Of a DNA stretch of 64,000 nt, positions 44,180 to 52,363 are shown piece after piece. The notes beneath the pieces were generated by a model. That model was not told where the DNA came from, made no database searches, and worked only from the letters and a program-made list of their open reading frames with translations. A program made the translations under genes and the position numbers. Position 1 is the stretch's first letter. Each line of letters starts with the position of its first letter. Source of the DNA: Rhodococcoides corynebacterioides NBRC 14404 (GTDB lineage Bacteria > Actinomycetota > Actinomycetes > Mycobacteriales > Mycobacteriaceae); NCBI RefSeq assembly GCF_001894765.1, contig NZ_BCWV01000007.1:180922-244921 (forward strand), given 5' to 3'.

Positions 44180-44378
44180 ACGGGCGGCGATGCCGGGATC
44201 TCACTCCGACGTCGCCGCCCGTAGGCACGGAATCCGCGGTTACCAGGCGTGCAGGGTGGGTTGCGGTGGAGAAACCTCCACGTGGCCTCGGCGAGAATGC
44301 GTGGCGACCTTCGTTCGTGTCCGCAACCAGTGCAGAGTTCTCACGTCGTCCGCCCGAATTCCGCAGGCCCACAACACT
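44180..44378 (-). ncRNA. Structured small RNA candidate, Ms1/MTS2823-like
   Basis: On the minus strand a near-consensus -10 TATGAT (complement of 44385-44390) should start a transcript near 44378. It would end at the perfect 11-bp hairpin ACGGGCGGCGA (44180-44190)/TCGCCGCCCGT (44212-44222), about 199 nt. Inside, nested long-range pairing is visible: CGGAAT (44228-44233) with ATTCCG (44358-44363), GGTTGCGG (44259-44266) with CCGCAACC (44321-44328), and hairpin GTGGAG/CTCCAC (44266-44281). No gene fits here. The position, between the Rv3661 and Rv3662c equivalents and in the Rv3661 direction, is where M. tuberculosis encodes MTS2823, homologue of M. smegmatis Ms1, an RNA that binds RNA polymerase core. 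Identity is inferred; mycobacterial Ms1 is ~300 nt. Confidence 0.55.
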
Positions 44379-44576
44379 TGTGCCATCATAGCGGCGCGCT
44401 ACGCGTGGGTACCGTCGGTCCGTGCCGGGAAAGCCCGGCTGGGAGAGCGTTCCTTCTCTTCCGGCTCGCTCTTGGCCTTCCGTCTTTCCGTGCGTCCATT
44501 CTTACTCTGTGATCGGCGCCACAGCAAGGGCTTCCGTGAGCCCGATCGATTCAGCGACTCGTGTGGACTGTCGCTG

Positions 44577-45380
44577 TCAGCGACGGCGACGCAGCACGCC
44601 GTACGAGACCGCGCCGGCGGCGACGGCCGCGAGCGACGCGGCGACCCCGGCGACGGTGCCCGACGACGGCGCGGTGAACCGGCTGCGCAACGAGACCGGA
44701 TTCGAGAACGTGAGAATCGGCCACCCGTTGCTCGCCGCCTCCTTGCGCAGTCCGCGATCCGGATTGACCGCCGTCGGATGCCCGACGGCCGTGAGCATCG
44801 GCAGGTCGGTGACCGAGTCGGTGTACGCGTACGAGCGGGACAGGTCGTACCCGTGCTCGGCGGCGAGCTTCTCCATCGCCTCGACCTTGCCCGGCCCGTA
44901 GCAGTAGAAGGAGATCTCGCCCGAGTACTTGCCGTCCTCGATCCGCATCTGCGTCCCGACGTGATGGTCGGCACCGAGATCCTCCGCGATGGGGGTGACC
45001 ACCTCCTCGCCGGACGCGGACACGATCACCACGTCGTGGCCGCGCAGTTTGTGGTCGGCGATCAGATCCGCGGCCTCGGCGAACACCAGGGGATCGACGA
45101 TGTCGTGCAGGGTCTCCGCGACGATGGTGCGGACCGTCTCGACATCCCAGCCGGTGCACATGCTCGCGATGTGGATGCGCATGCGCTCCATCTGGTCGTG
45201 GTCGGCTCCGGAGACCAGGAACAGGAACTGGGCGTAGCTGCTCTTGAGCACGCTGCGTCGGTTGATCAATCCACCGTCGAAGAAGGGCTTGCTGAACGCC
45301 AGGGTCGACGACTTGGCGATGATCGTCTTGTCCAGATCGAAGAACGCGGCGATGCGTCCTGGTGCGTCGGTGCTGCTCAC
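44577..45380 (-). CDS. HAD-IB family phosphatase, SerB-like (Rv3661-type)
   Basis: 267 residues from GTG 45380. Motif I is FFDLDKTII, motif II VIVSASGEE, and motif IV YTDSVTDLPML; the cap contains SYAQFLFLVSGADHDQMERM. The enzymes of this subgroup resemble phosphoserine phosphatase but usually have other substrates such as lysophospholipids or polyphosphates. A C-terminal hydrophobic segment (VAGVAASLAAVAAGAVSYGVL) ending in RRRR should anchor it to the membrane. TACCCT (complement of 45387-45392) ends 6 nt before the GTG (leaderless). The RNA candidate lies beyond its 3' end on the same strand. Confidence 0.85.
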   Translation of the reverse strand: MSSTDAPGRIAAFFDLDKTIIAKSSTLAFSKPFFDGGLINRRSVLKSSYAQFLFLVSGADHDQMERMRIHIASMCTGWDVETVRTIVAETLHDIVDPLVFAEAADLIADHKLRGHDVVIVSASGEEVVTPIAEDLGADHHVGTQMRIEDGKYSGEISFYCYGPGKVEAMEKLAAEHGYDLSRSYAYTDSVTDLPMLTAVGHPTAVNPDRGLRKEAASNGWPILTFSNPVSLRSRFTAPSSGTVAGVAASLAAVAAGAVSYGVLRRRR

Positions 45381-45480
45381 TCGGCCAGGGTAACGGGCGG
45401 GCCCGGAGGTCACCGAAAAGTCGGCCGGACCTGCTGCGACGACGCGCCGCGCGGCGATGTTGTCCGAGCGCAGTCAGGTG

Positions 45481-45582
45481 TAGACTTCGTTGTGCCCGGT
45501 CACGAATCGGGCGCGTTCAGCCCGACCCCCCGGGGCTGAACGTCGACGACCCCCGCCTCCTCCCCCCCTGGCGGGGGTCGTC
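45481..45582 (+). promoter_or_regulatory. Promoter with two leader hairpins upstream of the tad locus
   Basis: TAGACT (45481-45486) with TTGTCC (45460-45465, 15-bp spacing) is a possible promoter. Downstream come hairpin 1 (GTTCAGCCC 45515-45523/GGGCTGAAC 45533-45541) and hairpin 2 (GACGACCCCCGCC 45545-45557/GGCGGGGGTCGTC 45570-45582, 13 perfect bp, C-rich loop). They lie ~140 bp before ssd in a 340-bp divergent gap, which otherwise shows nothing. Confidence 0.55.
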
Positions 45583-45720
45583 CCATGTCCGGGGTCGACC
45601 GCCGGTCCACCTAGCACGCCGGTCCGACCCGCCGAGGGAGTTCTCCCCGGGTCGCGTCATCATCCCCGGGTGGTGGTTCGCAGGGCTGTCCGGCCTCGGA
45701 CTCGGCGCACGATCGGCGGC

Positions 45721-46803
45721 GTGACCTCGCCCGAACTCCCCTCCTCGACGGACCCGGCCGTGACCGACGCCGCCGTGACCGTCGTCGTCGACGATCCCGT
45801 GCTGTCCGACCGCGTGCGGCGGGTCGTGGCCGCGGCCGGCCGGGACGTCGACGTGCGAACGACGATTCCGGATCGAGCGGGATGGCTCGGTGCGACCACC
45901 GTCGTGCTCTCGGAGTCCGCCGCCGCCGATGCGGTACGCCGACGGCACCCGCGTCGCCCGGGCGTCGTCGTGGTCTCCGACGGTGCCCCGACCGTGACGG
46001 CCTGGCAGAGCGCGGCGACTCTCGGGACACCGCACGTGCTCGACCTGCCGGCTCGGGAAGCGGACCTCATGACACTGATCGCGGCCGCTCCCGGGAACGA
46101 TGCGCACGGCGCCGTCGTCACGGTGATCGGCGGCTGCGGCGGGGCCGGGGCGTCGGTGTTCGCGACGGCGCTCGCCCTGACGTCGGCGCGCTCGGCGCTC
46201 ACCGTCCTGCTGGACGCCGATCCGTGCGGCGGTGGTCTCGACCTCGCGGCCGGCGTCGACGATCGACCGGGACTACGGTGGCCCGACCTCGTGGTCGGTG
46301 GACGTGTCGATGCCCGAGCCCTGCACGACGCGTTGCCGGGACGAGACCGCCTGGCCGTGCTCTCCACCGCCCGTGGCAGGGCCTCCGCCATCGATCCCGA
46401 CTCCGTCACCGCGGTCCTGGCGGCCGCCCGTCGTGCGGGCGAGCTCGCTGTCTGCGACGTACCGCGCTCCGCCGGGCCCGAGCACCGGGCTGCGGTGGAG
46501 GCGTCCGACCTGGTGACGGTCGTCGTGCCGGCGACCGTGCGAGGGTCGTGGGCGGCACGTGCCGTCGTCGCCGACCTGCGGAGTCGCACCACCGACATCG
46601 GTCTCGTGGTCCGCGGTCCGGCCCCCGGCGGCCTCCGTGCCGACGACGTCGAGCGCACTGCGGGAGCGCCGGTCCTGGCCACCATGCGCCCCGAGCGCCG
46701 CCTCGCCGCCGCACTGGAACACGGCGGACTGGTGCTCCGGCCGCGGTCGCCGCTCGCGGCCGCGGCGGCCGCGGTTCTCGCCGTGCTGGAGGGCCCGTCG
46801 TGA
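45721..46803 (+). CDS. ssd: Septum-site-determining protein Ssd (CpaE/MinD-like)
   Basis: 360 residues. An N-terminal receiver-like domain (~15-125) precedes a MinD/ParA-type ATPase fold starting VVTVIGGCGGAGASVFATAL. The P-loop lacks the usual Lys pair, as described for mycobacterial Ssd. LLDADPCGGGLDLAAG and AVCDVPRSAGPEHRAAVEASD are the switch regions. In tad loci CpaE-like proteins place the pilus machine; in M. tuberculosis Ssd (Rv3660c) affects septum formation. Start GTG 45721, first gene of seven, with 4-bp overlap to tadA. Confidence 0.87.
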   Translation: MTSPELPSSTDPAVTDAAVTVVVDDPVLSDRVRRVVAAAGRDVDVRTTIPDRAGWLGATTVVLSESAAADAVRRRHPRRPGVVVVSDGAPTVTAWQSAATLGTPHVLDLPAREADLMTLIAAAPGNDAHGAVVTVIGGCGGAGASVFATALALTSARSALTVLLDADPCGGGLDLAAGVDDRPGLRWPDLVVGGRVDARALHDALPGRDRLAVLSTARGRASAIDPDSVTAVLAAARRAGELAVCDVPRSAGPEHRAAVEASDLVTVVVPATVRGSWAARAVVADLRSRTTDIGLVVRGPAPGGLRADDVERTAGAPVLATMRPERRLAAALEHGGLVLRPRSPLAAAAAAVLAVLEGPS

Positions 46804-47978
46804 CGGGCTGGGTCACCGGCGATCTGCTGGGGCGGGTCCGCGCGCGGTTGACCACAGCCGGCGCCGAGCCGACGCCCGCTGCGATCGCCGCCGCCGTCCG
46901 CGCCGAGGCGGGTGGCGTGGTGGGTGACGCGGAACTGCTCCGCGTCCTGCACGTCCTCGACACGGAGTTCCGTGGTGCGGGCGTTCTCGACGCCCTGCTG
47001 CGTGAACCGGGTGTCACCGACGTGTTGGTCAGCGGTCCGGACGAGGTCTGGGTCGACCGCGGCCGCGGACTGGAACGCGCCGACGTGCGATTCGACGACG
47101 ACGCGGCCGTGCGGCGACTGGCCGGTCGACTGGCGGTCGCGGCCGGACGCCGCCTCGACGACGCCCAGCCGTGGGTGGACGGGCGACTGCCGGGGATCGA
47201 TTCCGCGTCCTTCGGAGTGCGTCTGCACGCCGTCCTCGCACCCGTCGCGCGCGGCGGCACCTGCCTGTCGTTGCGTGTTCTGCGACCGGCGTCGCAGGGA
47301 CTCGGCGCGCTCGCGGCGGCCGGAACCTTCGCGGCCGGTGCGGAGGACCTGGTGCGGCGCATCGTCTCTCGCCGGGTCGCCTTCCTCGTGGTCGGCGGCA
47401 CCGGGACCGGGAAGACGACCCTGCTCGCGGCGCTGCTCGGCGAGGTGGACCCGCGCGAGCGCATCGTCTGTGTCGAGGACGCGGCCGAACTCGCCCCGGC
47501 GCACCCCCACGTCGTCACGCTGGTGGCCCGACCCGCCAACGTCGAGGGAGTGGGCGAGGTGACGGTGCGCGACCTGGTCCGCCAGGCCCTGCGGATGCGG
47601 CCGGATCGCATCGTGGTGGGTGAGGTGCGCGGGCCGGAGGTGGTGGACCTGTTGACCGCACTGAACACCGGGCACGACGGCGGGGCCGGGACGGTGCACG
47701 CCAACTCGCCCGAGGAGGTGCCCGCGCGCCTGGAAGCCCTGGCGGCTCTCGGCGGGTTGTCCCGTGCCGCCCTGCACAGTCAACTGGCCGCCGCGGTCCA
47801 CGTGGTGCTGCACACCGCGCGACTCGACGAGGGCCGCCGGGTGCTGGCCTCGATCGGAGTGGTGACGCCGGGTGACGACGGCGTGTGTCGCGTGCTCCCG
47901 GCGTGGTCGCGAGACGCGCCGACGGGGCCCGGCCATGCGCGACTGCGCGAGCTGCTCGGGTCGGCGGGGGCACCATGA
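46800..47978 (+). CDS. tadA: Tad pilus/type II secretion ATPase TadA (CpaF)
   Basis: 392 residues. The N-terminal domain (VLDALLREPGVTDVLVSGPDEVWVDRG) and the RecA-like ATPase with Walker A FLVVGGTGTGKTTLLAALL, Asp box CVEDAAELAPAHPHVV and Walker B DRIVVGEVRGPEVVDLL, then the His box GHDGGAGTVHANSPEE, are complete. It drives assembly of Flp-type pili from the cytoplasmic face. GTG start overlaps the ssd stop; stop overlaps tadB. Rv3659c equivalent. Confidence 0.93.
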   Translation: MTGWVTGDLLGRVRARLTTAGAEPTPAAIAAAVRAEAGGVVGDAELLRVLHVLDTEFRGAGVLDALLREPGVTDVLVSGPDEVWVDRGRGLERADVRFDDDAAVRRLAGRLAVAAGRRLDDAQPWVDGRLPGIDSASFGVRLHAVLAPVARGGTCLSLRVLRPASQGLGALAAAGTFAAGAEDLVRRIVSRRVAFLVVGGTGTGKTTLLAALLGEVDPRERIVCVEDAAELAPAHPHVVTLVARPANVEGVGEVTVRDLVRQALRMRPDRIVVGEVRGPEVVDLLTALNTGHDGGAGTVHANSPEEVPARLEALAALGGLSRAALHSQLAAAVHVVLHTARLDEGRRVLASIGVVTPGDDGVCRVLPAWSRDAPTGPGHARLRELLGSAGAP

Positions 47979-48760
47979 GTCTGCTCGTTCTCGCGGCCGC
48001 GCTCCTGCTGTGGCCGTCGCGTTCCCCGCGCCGTCGGGTGATGCACGGGTCACGCCGTGCGGTTCGGGTCGACCCCGGGCGGCTTCCGGTGATCGCTGCC
48101 GCGGCCGTCGTGCTCGTGACCGTCCTTGCGCTCGGCCCGGCGCCGGCCGTCGCGGTGACGGTGGTGGCCGCGACGGTCCTACTTCGGCGGAGGGCGACTA
48201 CACGCCGTCGGGCCGGCCGCGCCGTCACCGCCTCGCTCGTCGGTGGGGTGGACACGATGGTCGCGGAACTCGCGGTGGGTGCCGACCCCGCGGCGGCGTG
48301 CCGTGCTGTCGCCCGGGATCACCCGGGTGAGGTGGGGTCTCGATTCGCGGCTGCGGCAGCGCATTCCGAGCTCGGCGGGGCGCTGTCCACCGGTCTCGTC
48401 GGCGCCGGTGGACGCGGAGACGACCGCTCGGACTGGACCAGGATGGCCGAGTGCTGGGTGATCTGCGAGCGCTACGGCCTCGCGCCCGCCGTCGTCCTGC
48501 GGTCCGTGCGGGACGATCTCGACGCCCGGGTGCGGTTCGGTCGCCGCACCGAGGCGGCCACGGCCGGGGCGAGGGCGACGGCCACGGTGCTCTCGGTGCT
48601 GCCGGTTCTCGGCATCGCGCTCGGCCAGGCGATGGGAGCGGCGCCGCTCGCCGTGCTCACCGGGAACGGCGCGGGCGGGGTGCTCGGCGTCGTGGGCGTG
48701 ACGCTGGTGTGCGCGGGCCTGGCGTGGACCGACCGCATCGTGGCGGGAGTGGTTCGGTGA
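47975..48760 (+). CDS. tadB: Tad pilus inner-membrane protein TadB
   Basis: 261 residues. Hydrophobic segments at ~2-14, ~37-70, and two near the C-terminus (~197-215, ~228-250) flank a T2SSF-like cytoplasmic domain (MVAELAVGADPAAACRAVARDHPGEVG). This is the TadB layout; Rv3658c occupies the same place. It forms the platform with TadC for pilin extrusion. ATG 47975 overlaps the tadA stop and the stop overlaps tadC. Confidence 0.82.
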   Translation: MSLLVLAAALLLWPSRSPRRRVMHGSRRAVRVDPGRLPVIAAAAVVLVTVLALGPAPAVAVTVVAATVLLRRRATTRRRAGRAVTASLVGGVDTMVAELAVGADPAAACRAVARDHPGEVGSRFAAAAAHSELGGALSTGLVGAGGRGDDRSDWTRMAECWVICERYGLAPAVVLRSVRDDLDARVRFGRRTEAATAGARATATVLSVLPVLGIALGQAMGAAPLAVLTGNGAGGVLGVVGVTLVCAGLAWTDRIVAGVVR

Positions 48761-49323
48761 CGTGGGCGGCGACCCTGCTCGCCCTCGTCGTCCTGATCGC
48801 CCCGGCTCGGTCCGCGCGCCGCCGTGGTTCGGTCCGGGAGTCGTCGGCACCGGTTGCGGCACCGGCGATCTGCGACGCGCATGCGATCGCCGGAGCCCTC
48901 GATCTCCTCGCCGCCTGCGTGCGCGGCGGCGCCACAGTCCCCGCGGCCGCCCGGGCGGTCGCCGAGTCCGCGCCGGAGCCGTTGGCCTCCGCGCTGACCC
49001 GCGCCGGAGCGCTGCTCGCTCTGGGTGCCGATCCGGACTCCGCCTGGGCTCCACTGGCCGAGCACCCGGCGACCGAGACGGTGGCCCGCGCGCTGCGCCG
49101 ATCCGCCCGGTCCGGCACGTCGGTGGCCGATGCGCTGTCCGACACCGCGGCGGAACAGCGTCGCCGGGCCGAGGACGAGGCCGTCGCCCGCGCGGAACGC
49201 GCCGGGGTTCTCGTCACCGGTCCGCTGGGACTGTGCTTCCTGCCCGCGTTCGTCTGTCTCGGCATCGTGCCGGTCGTCGTCGGGCTGGCCGGGTCGGTGC
49301 TGCAGGGCGGCGGGATCCCGTGA
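48757..49323 (+). CDS. tadC: Tad pilus inner-membrane protein TadC
   Basis: 188 residues from GTG 48757. An N-terminal helix, a T2SSF-like domain (ALDLLAACVRGGATVPAAARAVAES; ALRRSARSGTSVADALSDTAAEQRRRAEDEAVARAERAGV split over two helices) and a C-terminal membrane helix pair (GPLGLCFLPAFVCLGIVPVVVGLAGSVL) are visible. It is shorter than proteobacterial TadC, as usual in actinobacteria (Rv3657c). Overlaps tadB by 4 bp; 57 bp separate it from the small pilin-like gene. Confidence 0.82.
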   Translation: MTWAATLLALVVLIAPARSARRRGSVRESSAPVAAPAICDAHAIAGALDLLAACVRGGATVPAAARAVAESAPEPLASALTRAGALLALGADPDSAWAPLAEHPATETVARALRRSARSGTSVADALSDTAAEQRRRAEDEAVARAERAGVLVTGPLGLCFLPAFVCLGIVPVVVGLAGSVLQGGGIP

Positions 49324-49380
49324 CGGGGTCACACGAACGCCGTCGAGGGTTGGCCTCGACGGATCACGAAGGGGGAGAAC

Positions 49381-49578
49381 ATGTCCGTGGTGCACAGGGT
49401 GCAGAACAGGATGCTCGAGGTCCTCGCGGAGGACGACGGGATGTCGACGGCGGAGTACGCCATCGGCACCATCGCGGCCGCGGCGTTCGGGGCGGTGCTC
49501 TACACGGTGGTGACGGGCGACTCGATCGTCTCGGCCCTCACCGGGATCATCGATCGGGCGCTGCAGACCACGGTCTGA
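49381..49578 (+). CDS. Flp pilin-like DUF4244 protein
   Basis: 65 residues. A short basic/acidic leader (LEVLAEDDG) is followed by MSTAEYAIGTIAAAAFGAVLYTVV, a hydrophobic helix with Glu at +5 after a possible cleavage site (DDG|MSTAE). This is the layout of Flp-type prepilins and of the actinobacterial DUF4244 family (Rv3656c equivalent). It is the likely major pilin of the locus. GAAGGGGGAG just upstream is a very strong ribosome-binding site, fitting high expression. Confidence 0.88.
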   Translation: MSVVHRVQNRMLEVLAEDDGMSTAEYAIGTIAAAAFGAVLYTVVTGDSIVSALTGIIDRALQTTV

Positions 49579-49907
49579 GCGGGGACGCCGGGGCGGTGAC
49601 CGTCGAAGCGGCACTCGCCATCGCCGCCATCGTGGCGGTGGTGGTGCTGTGCGTGGGGGCGCTGGTGACGGTCACCGCGCACATCCGTTGTGTCGACGCG
49701 GCGCGGGAAGGCGCGCGGCTGTTCGCGCTGGGGGATTCCGATGCCGTCGTCGCTGCCCGTCGGGTCGCGCCCGCCGACGCCGAGGTGACGGTGGCGCGGG
49801 ACGGGGACTGGGTGACGGTGCGGGTCGAGGCCGCGTCGCCGCTGCCCGGAGTCGAGGTCGCCGCCGTGGCGGTGGCGGTGGTCGAGCCCGAGGCGGACCC
49901 GCCGTGA
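49575..49907 (+). CDS. tadE: TadE-like minor pilin, probable CTG start
   Basis: 110 residues if started at CTG 49575. The mature N-terminus AGAVTVEAALAIAAIVAVVVL is TadE-like, with Glu in the conserved position of a prepilin helix; one disulphide-less soluble domain follows. The only standard start, GTG 49596, would begin inside this motif and remove the residues before the expected cleavage. CTG 49575 sits in CTGA, overlapping the DUF4244 stop exactly as GTGA/ATGA overlaps do at the other junctions of this operon. Rv3655c equivalent. Gene call firm, start inferred. Confidence 0.75.
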   Translation: MSGDAGAVTVEAALAIAAIVAVVVLCVGALVTVTAHIRCVDAAREGARLFALGDSDAVVAARRVAPADAEVTVARDGDWVTVRVEAASPLPGVEVAAVAVAVVEPEADPP

Positions 49908-50251
49908 GCGAGGGGGATCGCGGGTCTGCCTCGGTGATCGGGGCGTTCGTGGTGCTGTCGCTGGTGATGGTCACCGCGACGGTGATGTGGGTGGGGGCAG
50001 CCGTCGCGGCACGGCATCGTGTGCAGGCGGCTGCGGACCTCGCCGCGCTGGCCGGGGCCGCGGCCCTGGTCGAGGGGGACGCGGCGGGGTGCGCGGCGGC
50101 GCGGGCCGTGGGTGACCGCATGGGTGCGGTGCTCGCGACCTGCGTCGCCGAGGGGTGGGATCTCGAGGTGCGGTTCCGGGTGACCGTGCGGCTGGGGCGG
50201 TTCGGGGTCCGGGAGGCGGTCGCGGTGGCGCGGGCGGGGCCGGTGGAGTGA
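49904..50251 (+). CDS. TadG-like pseudopilin/helix-anchored secreted protein (Rv3654c-type)
   Basis: 115 residues from GTG 49904. It opens GDRGSASVIGAFVVLSLVMVTATVMWVGAAVAARHRVQAAADLAALAGA, the TadG-N/flp-locus helper motif with one N-terminal membrane helix and the RHRVQAAADLAALAGA helix. A small domain with two cysteines (GCAAAR and ATCVAEG) follows. The GTG overlaps the TadE-like stop. Last gene of the tad operon; no leader peptidase or secretin gene is present in the locus. Confidence 0.82.
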   Translation: MSEGDRGSASVIGAFVVLSLVMVTATVMWVGAAVAARHRVQAAADLAALAGAAALVEGDAAGCAAARAVGDRMGAVLATCVAEGWDLEVRFRVTVRLGRFGVREAVAVARAGPVE

Positions 50252-50321
50252 GGGGCCCTTTCCGCTGATGGTGCCTGCAGCTGCGGATGGTGCACTGCAC
50301 CGTCCGCGAGAGCAGGAACGG

Positions 50322-50933
50322 TCAGCGGGAAGGCCGGAGGGGTCGCAGGCCACGCAGCAGCAACACGCCCATGCCGATGGTCCAGACGTTCAGGCTGTCC
50401 AGGGCCACCCGCTCGCTGAGTCCGGCTCCGAGCCCCCACGTGCCGGGGGTGAGGAAGGCGGCGCCGCCGATCACGGCGGCCGCGGTACAGGCGACGGTCA
50501 GAGCCCGTGCTCGCCGGTCACGTCCGAGTGCGCCCGTGGCGAGGACGATCATGCCGGCGACCTGCAGCGCCCAGTGCGTCTGCGCGGCGAGGTTGTGCGC
50601 GGCGGGGGAGACGTCCATCGGCAGGAAGCCGACGGCGCTCGTGGCGAGTCCGGACACCGCGACGAGGACCCACCCGACCCGATCCCGCCCGGCGGCCTGC
50701 GGAGCCAGGACGGCGGCTCCGGCCGCGGTGAGGGCGCCGACCGCGACGAAGGTGGCGTTCATGACCGCATGGTCGGGGGAGCAGTACTCCGTGCAGGTCG
50801 TCGCGCCGAGCGCACTGATGACGTCGTCACGCCAGCTGTACGGGGTGGGCCAGGACCTGGCCACCAGGACCCGGGCCGGCCAGTAGAGGACGGTGGCCAC
50901 CCAGAGAGCGGCGACGGTGCGGCGCAGACGCAT
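50322..50933 (-). CDS. DUF998-family membrane protein
   Basis: 203 residues from ATG 50933 with about six transmembrane helices. Features of DUF998 are the early SWRDDVISALGATTC and the helix pair around DVSPAAHNLAAQTHWALQ. TACCGT (complement of 50941-50946) ends 7 nt before the ATG (leaderless). A longer frame to 51011 would run through this promoter. Function unknown. The 70 bp to the tad operon show nothing further. Confidence 0.75.
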   Translation of the reverse strand: MRLRRTVAALWVATVLYWPARVLVARSWPTPYSWRDDVISALGATTCTEYCSPDHAVMNATFVAVGALTAAGAAVLAPQAAGRDRVGWVLVAVSGLATSAVGFLPMDVSPAAHNLAAQTHWALQVAGMIVLATGALGRDRRARALTVACTAAAVIGGAAFLTPGTWGLGAGLSERVALDSLNVWTIGMGVLLLRGLRPLRPSR

Positions 50934-51025
50934 GGCCAGGACGGTAGACAGCCCTACCGGAACTGCGCATAGTGAGGGGCAGGATCCTGCGACGGGGACG
51001 TGGGACGACACGACGGGGGCAGGTC

Positions 51026-52363
51026 ATGGCACGCGGTGGAGGACTGGTCGAGAGCGCGCGAGCGAGGGTGCGCTGGGCCGCGGTGCACGGGGTGGTGCGC
51101 TTCTTCGCGCAGCGCGGAATCAAGCTGGGTGACCCCCAGGCCAAGTTGATCGCCGATCCCGCCACGCGCGCGAATCCGGGCGTCGTCTATCAGGAGATTC
51201 GCGAGCGCGGACCGTTGGTCAAGGGGCGAGTGGCCTACCTGACCGTCGACCACGGACTTATCTTCGATCTGCTGCGGTCGGACGACTACCGCACCGTCGT
51301 CGTGGGCGGCAACCTGCCGGGTCCGCTGAAGGCGGTCGAGCGTCGCACGCGATCCGGTGCGTTGCACCCGTTGGCGCCGCCGTCGCTGCTGTCCGTCGAG
51401 CCGCCGTCGCACACCCGGTACCGCAAGCTCGTGTCGTCGGTCTTCACGGCGCGAGCGGTCAACAAGATGCGGGACGACGTCCAGCGCGTCGCGGACACCT
51501 TGCTCGACGAGTTGGTGGCGAGTGGAGCCACCACCGTGGACATCGTGCCCGCGTACTGCGCCAAACTGCCGGTCGCCGTCATCAGCGACATCCTCGGGGT
51601 GCCGGAGAGCGAGCAGAAGCGGGTACTCGAGTTCGGCGAGTTGGCCGCACCGAGCCTCGACGTGGGTCTGACCTGGCCGCAGTTCCGCCAGGTGGAGACG
51701 GGTCTGCAGGGCTTCGACGCGTGGCTGTCCGACCACATCGCCGAGCTTCGGAAGAACCCCGGCGACGATCTGATGAGCCAGCTCATCTCGGCGTCCGAGG
51801 ACGGCGTCTTCCTGAACGACCGCGAACTCCGCGCGACGGCCGGTCTGGTTCTCGCTGCCGGCTTCGAGACGACGGTCAATCTGCTCGGCAGCGGAATCGA
51901 CCTCCTCGTCCGTCATCCCGATCAGTTGGAGCGGCTGCGGCACGATCCCTCGTTGTGGGCCAACGCGGTCGACGAGATGCTGCGGATGGAGTCCCCGGTG
52001 CAGATGACCGCGCGGGTGGCCAAGCAGAACCTCGAGCTGGCGGGCAAACGTCTCGCCCCGGGAAGTCTCGTGGTGTGCGTGCTCGCGGGCGGCAACCGCG
52101 ACCCGAAGGTGTTCGAGAACCCCGACCGCTTCGACGTGGCGCGGCCCAACGCCAACAAGCATCTCTCGTTCTCGGGTGGCCGGCACTTCTGCCTCGGTGC
52201 GGCGCTGGCCCGGGCGGAGAGCGAGGTGGCACTGCGCACTCTGTTCGATCGGTTCCCACACCTCACCACCGTGGGCGCCGGCACTCGGCGGGACACCCGT
52301 GTGCTGCACGGATATTCGTCGCTCCCCGTCTCGTTGGGCGAGCCGGCGACGGTGGACGCCTAG
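51026..52363 (+). CDS. Cytochrome P450
   Basis: 445 residues. I-helix AAGFETTVNLLG, K-helix ExxR as EMLR, PERF-like FENPDRFDVAR, and the haem loop FSGGRHFCLGAALARAE with Cys389 are all present. No signal peptide; a soluble class I P450 needing external ferredoxin and reductase, which are not encoded nearby. ATG 51026 is chosen because the upstream frame has no ribosome-binding site and overlaps the divergent promoter. Substrate unknown. Its end overlaps the convergent helicase by 4 bp. Confidence 0.93.
   Translation: MARGGGLVESARARVRWAAVHGVVRFFAQRGIKLGDPQAKLIADPATRANPGVVYQEIRERGPLVKGRVAYLTVDHGLIFDLLRSDDYRTVVVGGNLPGPLKAVERRTRSGALHPLAPPSLLSVEPPSHTRYRKLVSSVFTARAVNKMRDDVQRVADTLLDELVASGATTVDIVPAYCAKLPVAVISDILGVPESEQKRVLEFGELAAPSLDVGLTWPQFRQVETGLQGFDAWLSDHIAELRKNPGDDLMSQLISASEDGVFLNDRELRATAGLVLAAGFETTVNLLGSGIDLLVRHPDQLERLRHDPSLWANAVDEMLRMESPVQMTARVAKQNLELAGKRLAPGSLVVCVLAGGNRDPKVFENPDRFDVARPNANKHLSFSGGRHFCLGAALARAESEVALRTLFDRFPHLTTVGAGTRRDTRVLHGYSSLPVSLGEPATVDA

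Noticed and set aside
44508..44523. TGTGATCGGCGCCACA, a possible third CRP site
   Set aside because: The second half-site is CCACA, not TCACA, the centre lacks TA, and it lies ~120 bp from the nearest promoter, inside a gene-end region.
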